Notes under the pieces: model-generated
Databases searched by the model: none
Told to the model about the DNA's origin: nothing
Seen by the model: the letters and a program-made list of their open reading frames with translations, nothing else
Part shown: positions 1 through 12,316 of the stretch, in pieces
Layout of the letters: each line of letters starts with the position of its first letter
Numbering within the stretch: position 1 is the stretch's first letter
Made by a program: the position numbers and the translations under genes
Origin: Rhododendron vialii
Lineage: Eukaryota > Streptophyta > Magnoliopsida > Ericales > Ericaceae
DNA length: 64,000 nucleotides
Direction of reading: 5' to 3'
Assembly: GCF_030253575.1 (NCBI RefSeq)
Contig: NC_080557.1
Location: forward strand, 48,591,501-48,655,500

Positions 1-450
1 TGGAAACGATGCCGTAATGGATATATATCCTTGAATACATTCTTGTACAAAGTTTCCCTGAGTTAGCAGGATCCCTTATCCTTGTAATTCTGGTTTCTTA
101 AACTCGAAGACACTGTTATTTGTTTTCCTTTTTAGCAATCATAACAAGTCAGAATGGTACTCATTCTCTTGAAAAATGTTTTAGTACCATCAAACCTCAA
201 ATGGTCATTTAGCTCCATCCTGGCCTTCGTACACATCCATTGTTGTCAATACCTGCATTAGATGGTTGCTATTGCAAATTTAAGAATGTTAATTGTGACT
301 TTTTGTTGGAGTCTTTGTGAATCTACCACTTCATCATGCTTGAATGGGTTGTTGTTGCTCTTTCTTCTGTAGTAGTAACAACTATTTGTCATGTGGAAAG
401 TTTGGATCAATGATCTCTAAAACTATTAACTAAACGAAGTTCTCTTTTAG
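1..450. other. Intron or upstream part of the DnaJ gene, no feature seen
   Basis: AT-rich sequence with no convincing exon. It ends in a pyrimidine tract and a TTTTAG acceptor at 441-450, which opens the first visible exon of the ERdj3B-type gene. I infer that it is intron sequence of that gene. Confidence 0.6.
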
Positions 451-2239
451 TTTTTTTGGTGGAGGTCAAATGGAAGAAGAAGAGAAAATCGCGAAAGGTG
501 ATGATGTTGTTGTTGAATTGGATGCAACATTGGAGGATTTGTACATGGGAGGATCATTGAAGGTAAGGAACATGCTTATTGAATTTGGGTGACAAATGTA
601 GTGTTTTTGTTTTGGTACCTAGGGCCTGTACAATTGAATTTGAAAAAGTCCTCTTCGATGTCTTGCAGTAACCAATGTGTCACACCACGTTTACTGACTT
701 GAAATTGGAATTACTTAGGAAATAGTCACCCTTTTTAACCCTTTATGAGATTTGTTTTGGAATTTAATATTCGTTGCCAGAACCAGACCATATACTCCGC
801 ATAAGTAAATATCACGTATTGGGCCAGTTCACTCCTTGTGCTTAGGATTTCCCCTTTTTTACTTCTCTTTTTGGTGTTTGTTCATTTTTGTGATGTGTTT
901 AGTTGAAATTCATTAGGTTTGGAGGGAGAAAAACATTTTAAAGCCAGCCCCAGGCAAGAGACGCTGCAACTGTCGAAATGAGGTCTACCATAAGCAAATC
1001 GGTCCCGGAATGTTCCAGCAGATGACTGAGCAGGTGTGTGGTTTTGATGATCTTGCAAGAGAAACCTTTGTAAATGTCATTTGTTATCATTTTAATGTAT
1101 ATGGTCTAAAGTAGCAATGCTGCTGCTGCTGCTGCATAATGATTAGGTCCAATCATTAAGCGGTGGTTGTGATTTATTATTTTGGCAGTTATACTTTTAG
1201 TTATTATATATTTTTGGAGGTAGCAAGCACATTGTCCTTGCTACATCTTGCCGTTTCATGGCCTTTATTTCATTTTACCAGTATTCTGATGCAGTGATGC
1301 TACTGTTGGACTTCTTAAATTCTTTCATTATATCTTTTCAGGTCTGCGAACAATGTCCCAATGTGAAATATGAGAGGGAGGGGTATTTTGTCACTGTTGA
1401 CATTGAGAAAGGGATGCAGGATGGACAAGTAAGGTTTCGCCGTCTTTATTCTGATTCGAGATATTTGACTTCAGTAAACGAAAATTCCACACTTCCGGCA
1501 CATTTGGTTAAATGTCATAATCTCTTTATATCCATTCATGTGTCGGCTCCATCGTATTGTTGAAGCATGGAATTACTATAGCCGGTGTTCGAATTACTAT
1601 AGCCAGTGTTCTTGCCCATACTCTAATGAGTTCCACTGTAATTTTCGCCCCCTCAAACTATCATAAATCTTGAGGGTTGTACTTATAGGAGTAAATCTAG
1701 GTGGTATTTTGATGTCTTGCAAAAGCATGATGGTTTGTTACAATGGAACGGTTTATGTGAAATGTAGATGTTTTTCTTGCCTGATTGCCACTTTTTAATT
1801 CAAGTCTGGAAACATCCCAAGTCAACCATAGTTGGTGGAATCTTTGACTAAGCACGCATTGTGATGGCCATCACATGATTTTGGATACATAGTTTTCTTC
1901 TCGCCATACTTGCGTCATTCCAACCTTAGAGGAGAATCACAAAGAATTTTATTCCCCCTCTTACATTTGTCCTTTTTCTGTATTGCACTCATGACTCACC
2001 ATTCTCTTTTCAGGAAGTGGTTTTCTATGAAGACGGGGAGCCCATAATAGATGGTGAACCTGGAGATCTGAGGGTAAGATATTCATCTTTGGCTCTGTAG
2101 AAAACCTGCTGAAATTGTCTGTGAATCATATACTGACATTATGATCTACATTTCGGCAGTTTCGTATTCGTACAGCACCCCATGATCGCTTCCGAAGGGA
2201 AGGCAATGACTTGCACAGAACTATTACAATTACGCTAGT

Positions 2240-2300
<61 letters not shown>

Positions 2301-3282
2301 GTTTTGTGCTCGTATGGCCATAGAATTGATTTGTGTACCATAGCGGGAAACTTGCTTTCCTGTCTTATTCAAGTTAATCAACACTTCTTTGACACTGCCA
2401 TGTGAGACCCATTACTTTGAAGATTGTTCCAAAATTCAGATATCTGAAAGGGTTACTGAACTTGATGGCACCTCTTCAATTACTAAGGAAAATGCTTAAA
2501 ACCCCATAACCTTGCTTAGTATCATCTGGTGAATTTCTAAAACAGCCCCTAAAATGATGTTACAACTCAAGAGGATGAAGGGGAAAGAAGCGGGTATTAG
2601 GAAGGCACATGCGGTCATAATTGTCTGGCGAGGATCTCTAGTCAGCCCGTTCTGAAAAGCATCATAGAAGCTCTATGATGCTTTGAAGAAAGATACAAAG
2701 AGGAAAAGATAGTTGACTGGTCTTGAGGGAGTACTCAGTCAAAAGATATACGTAGGAGTTAATTGGGTGATAAAATCTACAAATTGCATAGCTCATTCAT
2801 GATTTTGGTCCAAAATGTATCTAATTGGTCCTTATTTGACTGTTCATTGCAAAATTTGATTGAAAACCATGCATGGATACGTTTGTTTTGTCTTTTCCCT
2901 TCAATGAGTATTGGATTCTATGGAGTTTCATGATCTGAATTCTGTTTTTCTTCAGGTGCAAGCTCTTGTTGGCTATGAGAAAACAATTAAACATCTTGAT
3001 GAGCATTTAGTGGATATAAGCACTAAGGTGAGCACCGTATGTTCTCTGATGCTTCTTTTCATTTGACTGAAATGAAACATTGCAGCAACTATTTGCTGAT
3101 GCATTACTGTTTTCACTGCTCAGGGAGTCACTAAGCCCAAGGAAGTCAGAAAATTTAAAGGTGAAGGGATGCCATTGCACTATAGCACAAAGAAGGGTGA
3201 CCTATATGTGACATTTGAGGTTATTTTCCCAACTTCCCTAACAGAAGACCAGAAAACGAAGATTAAGGCGATTCTCGGTTAA
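451..3282 (+). CDS. ERDJ3B: ER-lumenal DnaJ co-chaperone, ERdj3B type (3' part)
   Basis: Seven exons read in phase: 451-562, 917-1033, 1342-1428, 2014-2073, 2160-2237, 2956-3027 and 3124-3282 (stop TAA at 3280-3282). All introns are GT-AG. They give the C-terminal 227 residues. The visible part begins with FFGGG, then the client-binding beta domains with the cysteine cluster CNC...C..C around EQVCEQCPNVKYEREGYF. It continues with YEDGEPIIDGEPGDL and RIRTAPHDRF, and ends DDQKTKI-like. In the ERdj3 family this protein works in the ER lumen with BiP and SDF2 to fold secretory proteins and plant immune receptors. The N-terminal signal peptide and J domain (HPD) are not in the window, so exons must lie further left. 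A long CT repeat starts only four bases after the 2237/2238 donor. Identity is strong from continuous alignment with the remembered family; the exact exon edges are my reading of splice signals. Confidence 0.92.
2242..2297. repeat. (CT)n microsatellite next to a 5' splice site
   Basis: About 28 CT units begin four bases after the donor GT of the fifth visible DnaJ intron. The tract is uninterrupted and length-variable repeats of this kind mutate fast. Confidence 0.95.
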
Positions 3283-3640
3283 GGAATTGACTACATTTTT
3301 CTTGGGTACTCTTTACTAAGATGTTGCGGTTGTATTATTGAGGTCCATATAGAAGATACGAGAGGGACTTAGATTTCTTTTCTTCTACTTTTTTTTTTTT
3401 GGTTCCATTTAACGTGTAGCAAATTCAACCAAGGATATCTGTGCTGTGATAATGATCCAGCATTTTGTTAGGGCCTTCTTCGTATTTCTATTTTTGTCTA
3501 TGCAAGGCATAGTTTCATTATGGTATGAAAACCTAGTGAATACAAGACACTAACGATGAAATTTGCGGAAGCTTTTGATCCTCTTTTGTATTTTTTCTTT
3601 TTCCCCTCTTGATTCTGAGATGTAGCTGCTGGTTGTGTTG
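3283..3640. other. 3' UTR and downstream flank of the DnaJ gene
   Basis: No coding signal. It holds T-rich tracts and presumably the 3' UTR of the DnaJ gene. I could not choose a polyadenylation site with confidence. Confidence 0.5.
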
Positions 3641-4600
3641 GTTTTTTTTCTTTTTCTTTTTCTTTTTGGTAAGCCAAAGATTTTATTGAAGTTCAAACCC
3701 GATTTTTACAGGTGAATTCCCAGGCAAAACAAACCTACCAGAAGCAAACGCTGCACAGCAAAAGCCATAGCTCAACAACCAAAAGAGAACACAAAGAACA
3801 ACAAAACAGAATCAACTCCTAGGAGCAAACAGTGCAAATTAACCTGTTTGCATCATATCTCCAAATAGGCCTCCAAGAACTGATCAAGGCTCACCCATCA
3901 TTTGCAGTTCTGGAAACCAACTGATTCTCAGTAGAGCAAATCCCCTGAAAAATCCTAGAATTCGTCTCCCTCCAAATGTGGTAAAATACAAGCTGCTAAA
4001 GACAACTTGCAAACCAAGGTGTTGGAGAGTGTTTCCACCCCTATGCAACCCAGCCCATCTCACGTCATCTGTAAGCCCTAGACCCTGTCTTGGAACCCCA
4101 TTATTTACTCAAAAAGAGGACCAAATCCAGGAATAATAGGGGCAAGCAAAGAACAAGTGTTCGTGTGATTCAAGCCCAACACCACAAAGAGAACAACTGG
4201 GATCAGCAGAAATCCCCCACCGGCACATTCTATCCCTAGTTGAGAGCCGGCCCAAAATGCTCATCCAATGTTTAACAGACCATCTAGGGACATGATATTT
4301 AAACCAAACTAATTTGAACCAATCTACTTTTGGACCAGAGGTTCTCAAATTACTCCAAACAGATTACACAGAGTAGGTGAGTAGGTTTTGTTAGCAGTCA
4401 AAGTCCAAAAAAACTGAATCCTCTTGCTGCAAATTAGGAAAGAAAGTGTTAGGAGTAGGAGCAATAATCTCCATCACCATTGGATTTCTTCTACTCCTAG
4501 GCCACCGCCAACCGTTAGGCTGTGCAATAGAAGCCATTTTGGCATTAAGGAAACTGCCCATATTAAAAAAAACTTTATCATCGAACATAAGAATGAGGGA
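3641..4600 (-). mobile_element. 5'-truncated LINE (non-LTR retrotransposon) fragment
   Basis: On the minus strand a frame at 4348-4109 reads as the zinc-binding region found after the reverse transcriptase of plant LINEs: CRWGISADPSCSLCGVG, then ESHEHLFFACPYYSWIW. This gives a C..C...H....C cluster and the usual HLFF.C..S/Y..IW ending. A further piece (4588-4391) contains NGWRWPRSRRN, typical of the linker before it. No reverse-transcriptase or endonuclease domain remains, and stops lie between the pieces. The element's 3' end is at the low-coordinate side: on the minus strand it finishes with an A-rich tail of AAAAAG units (plus-strand 3641-3667). I found no clear target duplication. The left limit is good to a few bases; the right limit is uncertain (4600-4740). 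Confidence 0.75.
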
Positions 4601-4986
4601 TCCAAGAGGGTTCCTGCCGGTAGTATTACTTATCTACCAGGCACGCATGGGCAAATGAGACACAGCAAAAGGCAGAGATCTATCATGCCATTGACTGAGT
4701 GAAGAGGCAGTGATAAAAGCTCTCACAACGTTATGCAAAAAGAGTGGTCAATCAATGGATAAAAGACAACGAGAAAAACATGAAGATCCAATTCAATCTT
4801 TTATATATAACCCATGCCAGAGCAATTGTATAGTGTGAATACCTATGATAAAAGTTTACCAAAACTCTACTCGAATTACTCAGTAGGGGTTTATACATAG
4901 TAAAGCAAAAACCTCTTCTCATGGATATAACTGAAGAAGAACTAGTATAGAAGAGAAAGGAAAAGGTTGATTCTTTCTTGTCCATA

Positions 4987-7323
4987 TCATTCAATTGTTG
5001 CCAGCTTTTCCTCGTCTACCTCAAAAGCCTTCCTTGCTTGTTTCAGCTCCTCATTCATAGACAGCAGTTCTGTACAGCGGTTAAGCTTTGGAAGGTCCTA
5101 CAAGGTCAATAACATAATAAAGTCAAGAGATGCCTGATGTAAGCATAAATCTCAAATATCAAAAGCAAGGAAAGGATGGATAACAGAGTGCCGTGTTCAA
5201 AGGTAACGTTAGTCTGCATGCATTCCTCACAACTGGGGTGATGGGCAGGCAAAGAAGGTCAAGCAAAAACTTCTTTTCATGAGAAAATTGAGACTTCATA
5301 ACTTTGAAGTAGAATCAAGATCACATACATGTTGTCATGTGAGGTGTCCACACTTTCAATTTTAAAATCTGATATACCCAGTACTTCTAGAGTGGAGAGG
5401 AGAAACATAGGATAACAGTAGCTACTGCCTGTTTGCATAAAACACTGAGGAAACGAGGTCCCACAATTGAAGCACAAAACAAAGGGGAGAGGATCGAGTG
5501 GATTCAAAAGACATGTCATAGTGCTAGTAACAGAACTAATATTAATAAAATTTAAAATCAAAGGAAAGCCTTCCTCTGCTGTGAACAATATCTCCACAGC
5601 TCAAACTTTCCTTCCACCTCGTTCTAAAATTTTCATGTTTTTATACAGCGTTTGACTCAAAACCCACTCTAGATGCCACCACTATGTCCATGGAATAACC
5701 ATTCTTTAAGAAACATAAGTAGTTGGACAAAACATAACTACACAAGACGACTGGTTTCCGAAATAGTACCTTCCTTATTAAGAACAAAAAATCATCTGTT
5801 AGAAGCTTTCCCCTTTTGGATGCAACATCTTGAGCTTGATGCACCTGCAGGAAAAAAAAAACACAGATAAGCTTAAATATGCTGTATCTTCTGAATAAAA
5901 AAACATAAATAAGCTTAACTATGCTGTATCTTCTGAATCCAAACAACGAACCAAAGAAAAATAAAAAAAACATAAGCAGCAGGGCTCTTGGTGTGGAGCT
6001 CCTGGGATTGTCCCCCTGGGGGAGGAGGATGGTGTTTGGAATCCTTTAGTACGAATTGCAAGTAATCAGAAAACATAAGTGAGGAATCACAACTTACCAG
6101 ATCAGTTACGTACTCTAAAACAATGTCCTCCAGCAGCACCACAGTTTCTGGAAGCGGCTGATGGTACATCATAGTTAATTAACGAACAAAATCCATGATG
6201 TGATGGAAAAACAATACTATATAAAGAATGCATCAATCAACAATAAACAAGAATGCAATGCATTCATCAGCTATATATTAGGGAGACAAAAGGTATCAAC
6301 CAAAAAATAGTGCATGCCATTTCCAATTTATGTAGAAGGCAAAACTTTGATTCAAGAATCAATACTGACATAAGAACACCTTCTACAGGCCATACCTATC
6401 AAACAAAACATTCATAGTAATATGCAATCTTCCCATACTAAACAGGGGAACAAACAAAGAGAAATAATAAAAGAACTTCCTTTTTTTCAGAAGGCAAAAA
6501 AAGTTTCATTAATCTCTGAAAATGTTACAAAGATTAATAGGAAATCTATAGGGATTCAGATTGAAAACCAAATAACACTCTTCCTATCTCATATTGCTTC
6601 ACCAGCTCCCTCAATGATGAAGCATTAACACATTCTTATTGTGCGTCTTCCTAAATCTTTGTTAAACACAGCTGAAGTACAAGCATACAATGCGATGATA
6701 CCTGTCAGTCATAATGGCCTCAAATGTAACCTAAGCTGGCAGTGGTGTGGCTCAGAAGAGGACATAAACTGTAAAGGCAGTGATCAGAACATCATACAAA
6801 CTCAAATCCACCGAAAAAAACATACGCAGGACTAGCAAAGACACGAGTTACAACTCGTCATGAGCAACAAAACTGGAACACCTCAGCAAGCGGAGCAATA
6901 AAAAGGACAATTGAGGAAATGGTATCATTAGCTCCATGAGTACTATTGCGCGAAATCCTTGTGTTTGCCATATTTAAACAGATTTAGTGTCCAATAGTGA
7001 ACAAGAACCAAAAAAAAACAATGAGAGATAAAGATAGAGACAGAGACAGTGAACATACGTTGGGATCATCTCCAAAGCCATACATCATGTGCTGCACTGT
7101 GAGATCCAATACACAGAGAGGGGGGAATAAGGAAAGAAAGGGACACACAAAATAGCATAAATTGGAAAACTTTGAGCAAAAAATGCTGTTTAATTCACAG
7201 TAAGAGAAGTAAGAACTCACAATCCTTCTGAAAAACTCCTCGCTTGCGCTTAAATGTAGCTTCTGCTGGCTGGGATGGCCCAGCTCTTACTTTTGAAGAG
7301 GGCCCTGCGGAAGAATTGTTCAT
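4987..7323 (-). CDS. TAF13: TFIID subunit TAF13, complete
   Basis: Five exons on the minus strand: 7323-7221, 7096-7059, 6157-6098, 5844-5770 and 5097-4987 (stop TGA 4989-4987). Together they encode 128 residues; plant TAF13 is about 126. Phases close exactly, with the first intron splitting the Leu codon in QKDLQHMMYGFGDD. The protein has a Ser/Ala/Pro-rich basic N-terminus ending KRKRGVFQKD. The histone-fold core follows, with MMYGFGDDPNPLPETVVLLE, DIVLEYVTDL, then AQDVASKRGKLLTDDFLFLI and PKLNRCTELLSMNEELKQAR. In the family TAF13 pairs with TAF11 through this fold inside TFIID at RNA polymerase II promoters. The start at 7323 was chosen because the next upstream in-frame ATG (7386) adds residues unlike the family. 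No lesion is seen. A GA run (7488-7503) and an AT repeat lie upstream. Confidence 0.95.
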
Positions 7324-7606
7324 CTCTCTACCCAATAGCTTCCCACCAATCTGTCGCTCAATCAGGAATTCAAGATACAAAATCACATCACATTATCGGA
7401 AGACCATGGAAATACTATACGAAAAAGGAACGGCATGTGCAAAACATAACCAATACTAGCACAACAGTGCCAGGCCTGGGCAACACAGAGAGAGAGAGAG
7501 AGAGGTACCTGTTCGTTGCCGAAGCTGCTGATATTTGTTGTACGTAAGATTCAGATTTTGGGGTGCTGATCGATTACTCCAATACCGATTACGGAGTATA
7601 GGGCTG

Positions 7607-7607
<1 letters not shown>

Positions 7608-7662
<55 letters not shown>
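7608..7662. repeat. (AT)n microsatellite
   Basis: About 27 uninterrupted AT units, 285 bp upstream of the TAF13 start codon. Confidence 0.95.
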
Positions 7663-7665
<3 letters not shown>

Positions 7666-7790
7666 CTTACAATTCTACCCCACATGTTTTGAACATTACA
7701 GCATCACCCCAATAAACTTCCAAAATCACTTCTTCTTTATTGACATTTAGAGCATGTACACCAATAGGTAGCTAAACTACCTTGTGAATA

Positions 7791-8006
7791 CTCCCTCCGT
7801 CCCATGATATTTGTTCGGTCCGCAAAACGAAGACGTAAAAATAATACTATTTTTTTTGAAAAAAGTTGAAAAAAAATTCAACAATTTACTAGATCTCGAC
7901 GAGTTCTTTTAACTTATGAAAAAAATTTAAATTTTTTCTCGAAAGAAATGCATTATTTTGTAGTCCTCGTTTCGCAGACCGGACAAATATTATGGGACGG
8001 AGGGAG
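7791..8006. mobile_element. Stowaway-type MITE, copy 1
   Basis: It has inverted ends CTCCCTCCGTCCC and GGGACGGAGGGAG and is flanked by TA dinucleotides on both sides (7789-7790 and 8007-8008). These are the hallmark ends and target of Stowaway elements (Tc1/mariner). Inner arms also pair (GGTCCGCAAAACGAAG against CTCGTTTCGCAGACC), so the 216-bp element folds into a hairpin. It is non-coding. Confidence 0.92.
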
Positions 8007-8720
8007 TAGTTCACAATTTTAATTTACTTATCAACTTTTTCTTTCACAACTGCAACAACACTATCTATTTTACCTAACACCTATTAAAATATACATTTTC
8101 ACTCTTTTTCTTTATTCTTTTTTTTTAAACTAAAAACCCCACAAAGCAAGAACAAAGAGGGAGGAGGGAGGCGTGAGAGAAAGAAACAATAAAATAAAGG
8201 CTGACTTTTGAACAGTGGTGAGTTAAAAGTACTGAACTACTATTCATAAATCTTTTTTACCTCCCTTTTTACATTAGCTAGTGCAGCCTACTTTTTTGTG
8301 TTTTCTCTCTCCAAAATAACTCAAAAGCCTTTTTACCTCAACTGATACTTGCTAGGATGGATATGCGGGTTCGAGCCATGAAAACTGCCACCGCCTCATC
8401 AAATAAAAAAAAGGCCTAAGTCATGGTGGAGGTTGGTGCCCCACCGAGGGACGTAGTTGGAGTTCAGGGGTATGAACAGCTTATAAACCTATAATGGAAT
8501 AACATACAAAAACTCTGTTAACCTCTCCTGACAGTTGATGTATACAATATTGGAAAAAAAAAAAAAAAAGAACAGTTTTTTCTCTCTTTGTTATAATATA
8601 AGTTTTTTTCTTTTTTCCTGGTGCTTCATATATTTTTAATTTTTCTCCAATGCCACTTCCTTTGGAGCTTTGGAAAGAACAAAAATAGTACTAATAGAAA
8701 ATACGATATTCAATATGGCT
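8007..8720. other. Intergenic, AT-rich, no gene seen
   Basis: Poly-T and poly-A tracts and short simple repeats. I see no exon structure. The tract GAGCATGTACACCAAT just left of the Stowaway element suggests a further decayed MITE around it, which I could not delimit. Confidence 0.4.
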
Positions 8721-9403
8721 AGCATCTTTAATTCTTACTCATTTTATTATTTATATCCAAAATTTGAGTAAAAAATTTAAAAATTCATCTCCAATGTTAT
8801 ACCCATTTTCCAATCCATTATGAATTTTACCCATTTTCTTATCCAAATTTGGAGAGACTCAAACTCATACTTATTTGTTTACTTTCACTCTCATTAATTA
8901 CAAGTGTGCCATTCAATAATAGATTTGGAGTGATGCTAGCCATACCGACCACCTCCCACCGAAATCGTACCGACGGCCACAGGCAGGTCGTCTCCGGCCA
9001 CCCGGACAACCGATCCGAGACGTCCAAAAATTCTAAAAAAGAAAAACCGAAGGACCTATCGCAAGAATCAATGGCATCCGAGATGTGTAGGGTGCTTGAT
9101 CGGACAACCCCTTTTTCGTGTATATACACGAAAAAGGGATGCTCAGATCAAGCACTTTACACACCTCGGATGCCATTGATTCCCGCGTAAGGCCCCTCGG
9201 TTTTTTTTTTATAGAATTTTTGGACTGCTCGGATCGGCTGGCGGCCGTCGGTACGATTTCGGTGGTCGGTACGTATATCATTTTCGATAGATTTGGGTAC
9301 AAATATGAGTTTAACATTGAAGATATCTTACCCAAATTAAGCTTTTGACTCAAATCTCTACCCAAATTTAGGTAAAAAAGAGAGAGTAAGGATTGAAGAT
9401 GCT
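8721..9403. repeat. Foldback (long inverted repeat) element
   Basis: A large imperfect palindrome centred at 9123/9124 on CGTGTATATACACG. Inner arms are strong: ATGGCATCCGAGATGTGTAG at 9071 pairs with the CTCGGATGCCAT side near 9164-9175. Further out, ACCGAAATCGTACCGACGGCC at about 8958 pairs with GGCCGTCGGTACGATTTCGG near 9243. The outermost matches are AGCATCTTTAATTCTTACTC and GTAAGGATTGAAGATGCT. The left arm has roughly 120 bp extra. Predicted short frames on both strands are mirror images of each other and are not genes. Confidence 0.8.
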
Positions 9404-12316
9404 CCAAGTCCTTCTCTTACACGGTTCATTTTCCCAATTCCTAAATGGGGCTGCCGTGACTTCACCGCCCATGTTAACTAGTAGTAGAAAGTTAGCATAT
9501 TGCTCGGCTTACCTCGAAATATGTTTTGTTGTTTAGTTAATTCGTCAGTCAGTTAACAAAAGAACGTCTGCATGACTCTCTTTTTTCTTTTTCTTTTTTA
9601 ACAAAGTAAGAAATTTATTCTTTGACTTAAAGTGATTGGAAATGGGGTGAATTGGGTTTGAAACCATGTGCATAGAAGTACAGTAGCTACCACTCCACTT
9701 GCGTCTGATGAACGCGCTTGTATAGTATCTTTTTCAGCTCATTGAAGTTAAAGTGCACGAAGGGTTCCAACCCTCATGTTGCAGTATCCAATAATTGTCC
9801 ATCCATTTTTCCCCCTGAACCAGTGATAAAAGATGTTCAAATAGTTATTGTGCACACCTCGACTAATTTTTTGACAATTTGGTCTGAAACAAGCCAAGCC
9901 AGACAGCCATTACTAACTGAGAATTCATGAGAGAAACTATGACTATTCATCCTTCTTGATGTGTTTATGGATGCGCTCAAGTCTTCTAACATCTCTCTCC
10001 TCCACCATCATTTCCCTGCCTTCTGGATATGGTTATACGGTCAAAACTCTAATACAAGTGCTGCTTCTGATTGTGCTCACTGGTGGTTGAATTTTGCACG
10101 TATAATATTTAATGAATCTTCTTTACTTGTGGAAAAGATTAATTTGCTATGTAACGTAACGAATCGATCAAAAAGGGCGGTGGCAATACTGAACTATAAC
10201 ACCACAAACTGCAGATTTAGAGGAAACTTGTAACCTTTCTTCTTTCGCTGAACAGAAAAAACTAAAACACACAACTTTTACCTTTCTCCATGGGTTGAGA
10301 TGCATTTCACGTATCAAGTCACCAGTCAAAAACAGTTTGCAAAACCATAACTTGTTACATACAGAGGGCCGTGGTCTCATCAGTCATCACAATATGTGTG
10401 GTTTATCTAGTTGGCTTGATCTTTGTAAAGACGTAAACGGATGGCAATGGGGGCAAGCATCGAATTTTACAGAGATAATTATGCATCCTTATTAAGGCGT
10501 CCAAGGAACCAGATACAGTTTCTAATCACCATACTATATTGTGCAGATAAAAAAAATTAATTTTTCTGTAAAAAAAAGTTAGATAAGAACTCTAGTTTGG
10601 GCTTATAAGATCCAGTTCTCTTACAAAACCAAAATTATACGTACGCCTCACTCAAAACCACTCGCATCCCTTGAGATGGTTTCTAAGTTCTAACCATCAC
10701 ACTCACAGGGTCCTCATACCCTTTCTGCAATGACAATCACCTAGACAATTATGCTTTTACTCTTTTAGCTATTGACTCCTTCGCCCGTTATTATATACTT
10801 GCGATGCACCCGAATCTTAACCCTAACCTAATCCAACCACCTCTACTCTTTGCAATCAAATTCCACACTCTTCTGCAACAGAATAGCTACCATCACTGGC
10901 ACCATTTGTGTTGCCACCAATCACCATTCCTCGAAACCCCAAATTGTGCATCGCCATACCTGTCACAAGTTTATCACCACTAACCTATCGCCACAACTCA
11001 CCATCAACGCAACAAACTCAGTGCCTCTGATCACCACCCCCCTCCACCAATCCCATCTCTATAGCAACCCCACAACTTCTCAATCAAAATAACCAAAAAC
11101 AATGAAAGGTATGTAAATAGCCTATTTTAAAGGACACACTATGTACCTTAAAAAAGATAAAAATACAGAGACGGAAAAGAATTCTGAATTTTGGTTTCAA
11201 CAGCATACAACAAATCGAACTCTGTAAGACTGTCAACCATGTCCATAGTGGTCCATAAAACATGGACACTTCCAAATTAGTCTATTTCTGGTTTCAGAAT
11301 TGGTAAGAAGTTTATACTTACAAACTTTTATTTCAGGACGATTACATTTTCATGACTCAAAATCTATGCTTTCTACGCCACCTATTGGGGACATCATTTT
11401 GACTAGAAAACAAACAGAAAGCCACCATGATGAGTCTTTCACATGGATGCACGCACACCCCCTCCCAAGACTATAACAACCATCACAAGTTTTCCACTAA
11501 GGTAAAAAGATACAATATCATACCCAACCATACTGAGTATGTTGCCCACCTGTGATAATTATTCTTGCGGCTCTATTTGTAAGTACTTAAAATACTAACC
11601 AAGATCTAAATATGTTGCATTCTCAGGGTATCTGATAGGACGTTAAAAAGTAATTTTAGAAGGAAACATAATTGCTTTGCATGCTATGAAACCGTCAAAA
11701 AAAATAATAATAATCAATGAATATAGATCTCACTGTGCCCTAGTAGAATAATTCCATTAGGTAAATGCACATTTTATTTTGTAGAAGAATATTGCCTAAT
11801 CCAGTTTAATTCAATAGCTTAGCTCAGAGAAGGTCATACACTTCCAAAATGGCTTTTGTTTTTAAATATTTTCCTGCAGTTCAACAGTTCTAGCGCATCA
11901 GAAAGCCTTGAGAAGAAGAAGAAGTGCATCAGAAAGCGCATCAGAAAGCCTTGAGAAGAAGAAGAACACTTCCAAAATGGCTTTTGTTTTTAAATATTTT
12001 CCTGCAGTTCAACAGTTCTAGTGCATCAGAAAGCACATCAGAAAGCCTTGAGAAGAAGAAGAAGTGCATCAGAAAGCGCATCAGAAAGCCTTGAGAAGAA
12101 GAAGAAGACAAACATTATTCACTCATGTCAATAGGATAACTTATTTACCAGACAGCAGCCATGATAGCCATGCAATTTCCCAGTAATAATAAACAAGTAT
12201 TTTGCATTTTCAGAATATGTTTGCTTGGTCATGCATGACTTAGCATGCATACAACTAAAACACAAGAAACCATGCTGAGAATCCACCTCATCCCAATGCA
12301 GGGAAATTAGCACCAT
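9404..12316. other. Intergenic region, no gene recognised
   Basis: About 2.9 kb between the foldback repeat and the TMEM205-like gene. It is AT-rich with scattered short frames below 100 codons, none with splice-consistent continuation or a family I recognise. The only clear structure is the tandem duplication at 11839-12107. The 3' UTR of the TMEM205-like gene should lie in the last few hundred bases. Confidence 0.5.
11839..12107. repeat. 128-bp tandem duplication with internal short repeats
   Basis: CACTTCCAAAATGGC starts at 11839 and again at 11967, a period of 128 bp, with few differences between copies. Each copy ends in several GCATCAGAAAGC units alternating with GAAGAAGAAG runs, so there is a second, shorter repeat level inside. 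It lies just beyond the 3' end of the TMEM205-like gene. Confidence 0.9.

Noticed and set aside
2126-2405. Leu/Ser or Arg/Glu repeat frames over CT tracts
   Set aside because: Frames over CT/GA microsatellites are always open; they carry no information.
8360-8400. tRNA-like GGTTCGAGCC motif
   Set aside because: No cloverleaf can be built around it; it is a chance B-box-like word.
8839-9407. Several open frames of about 100 codons on both strands
   Set aside because: They are mirror images created by the foldback repeat and have no domain.
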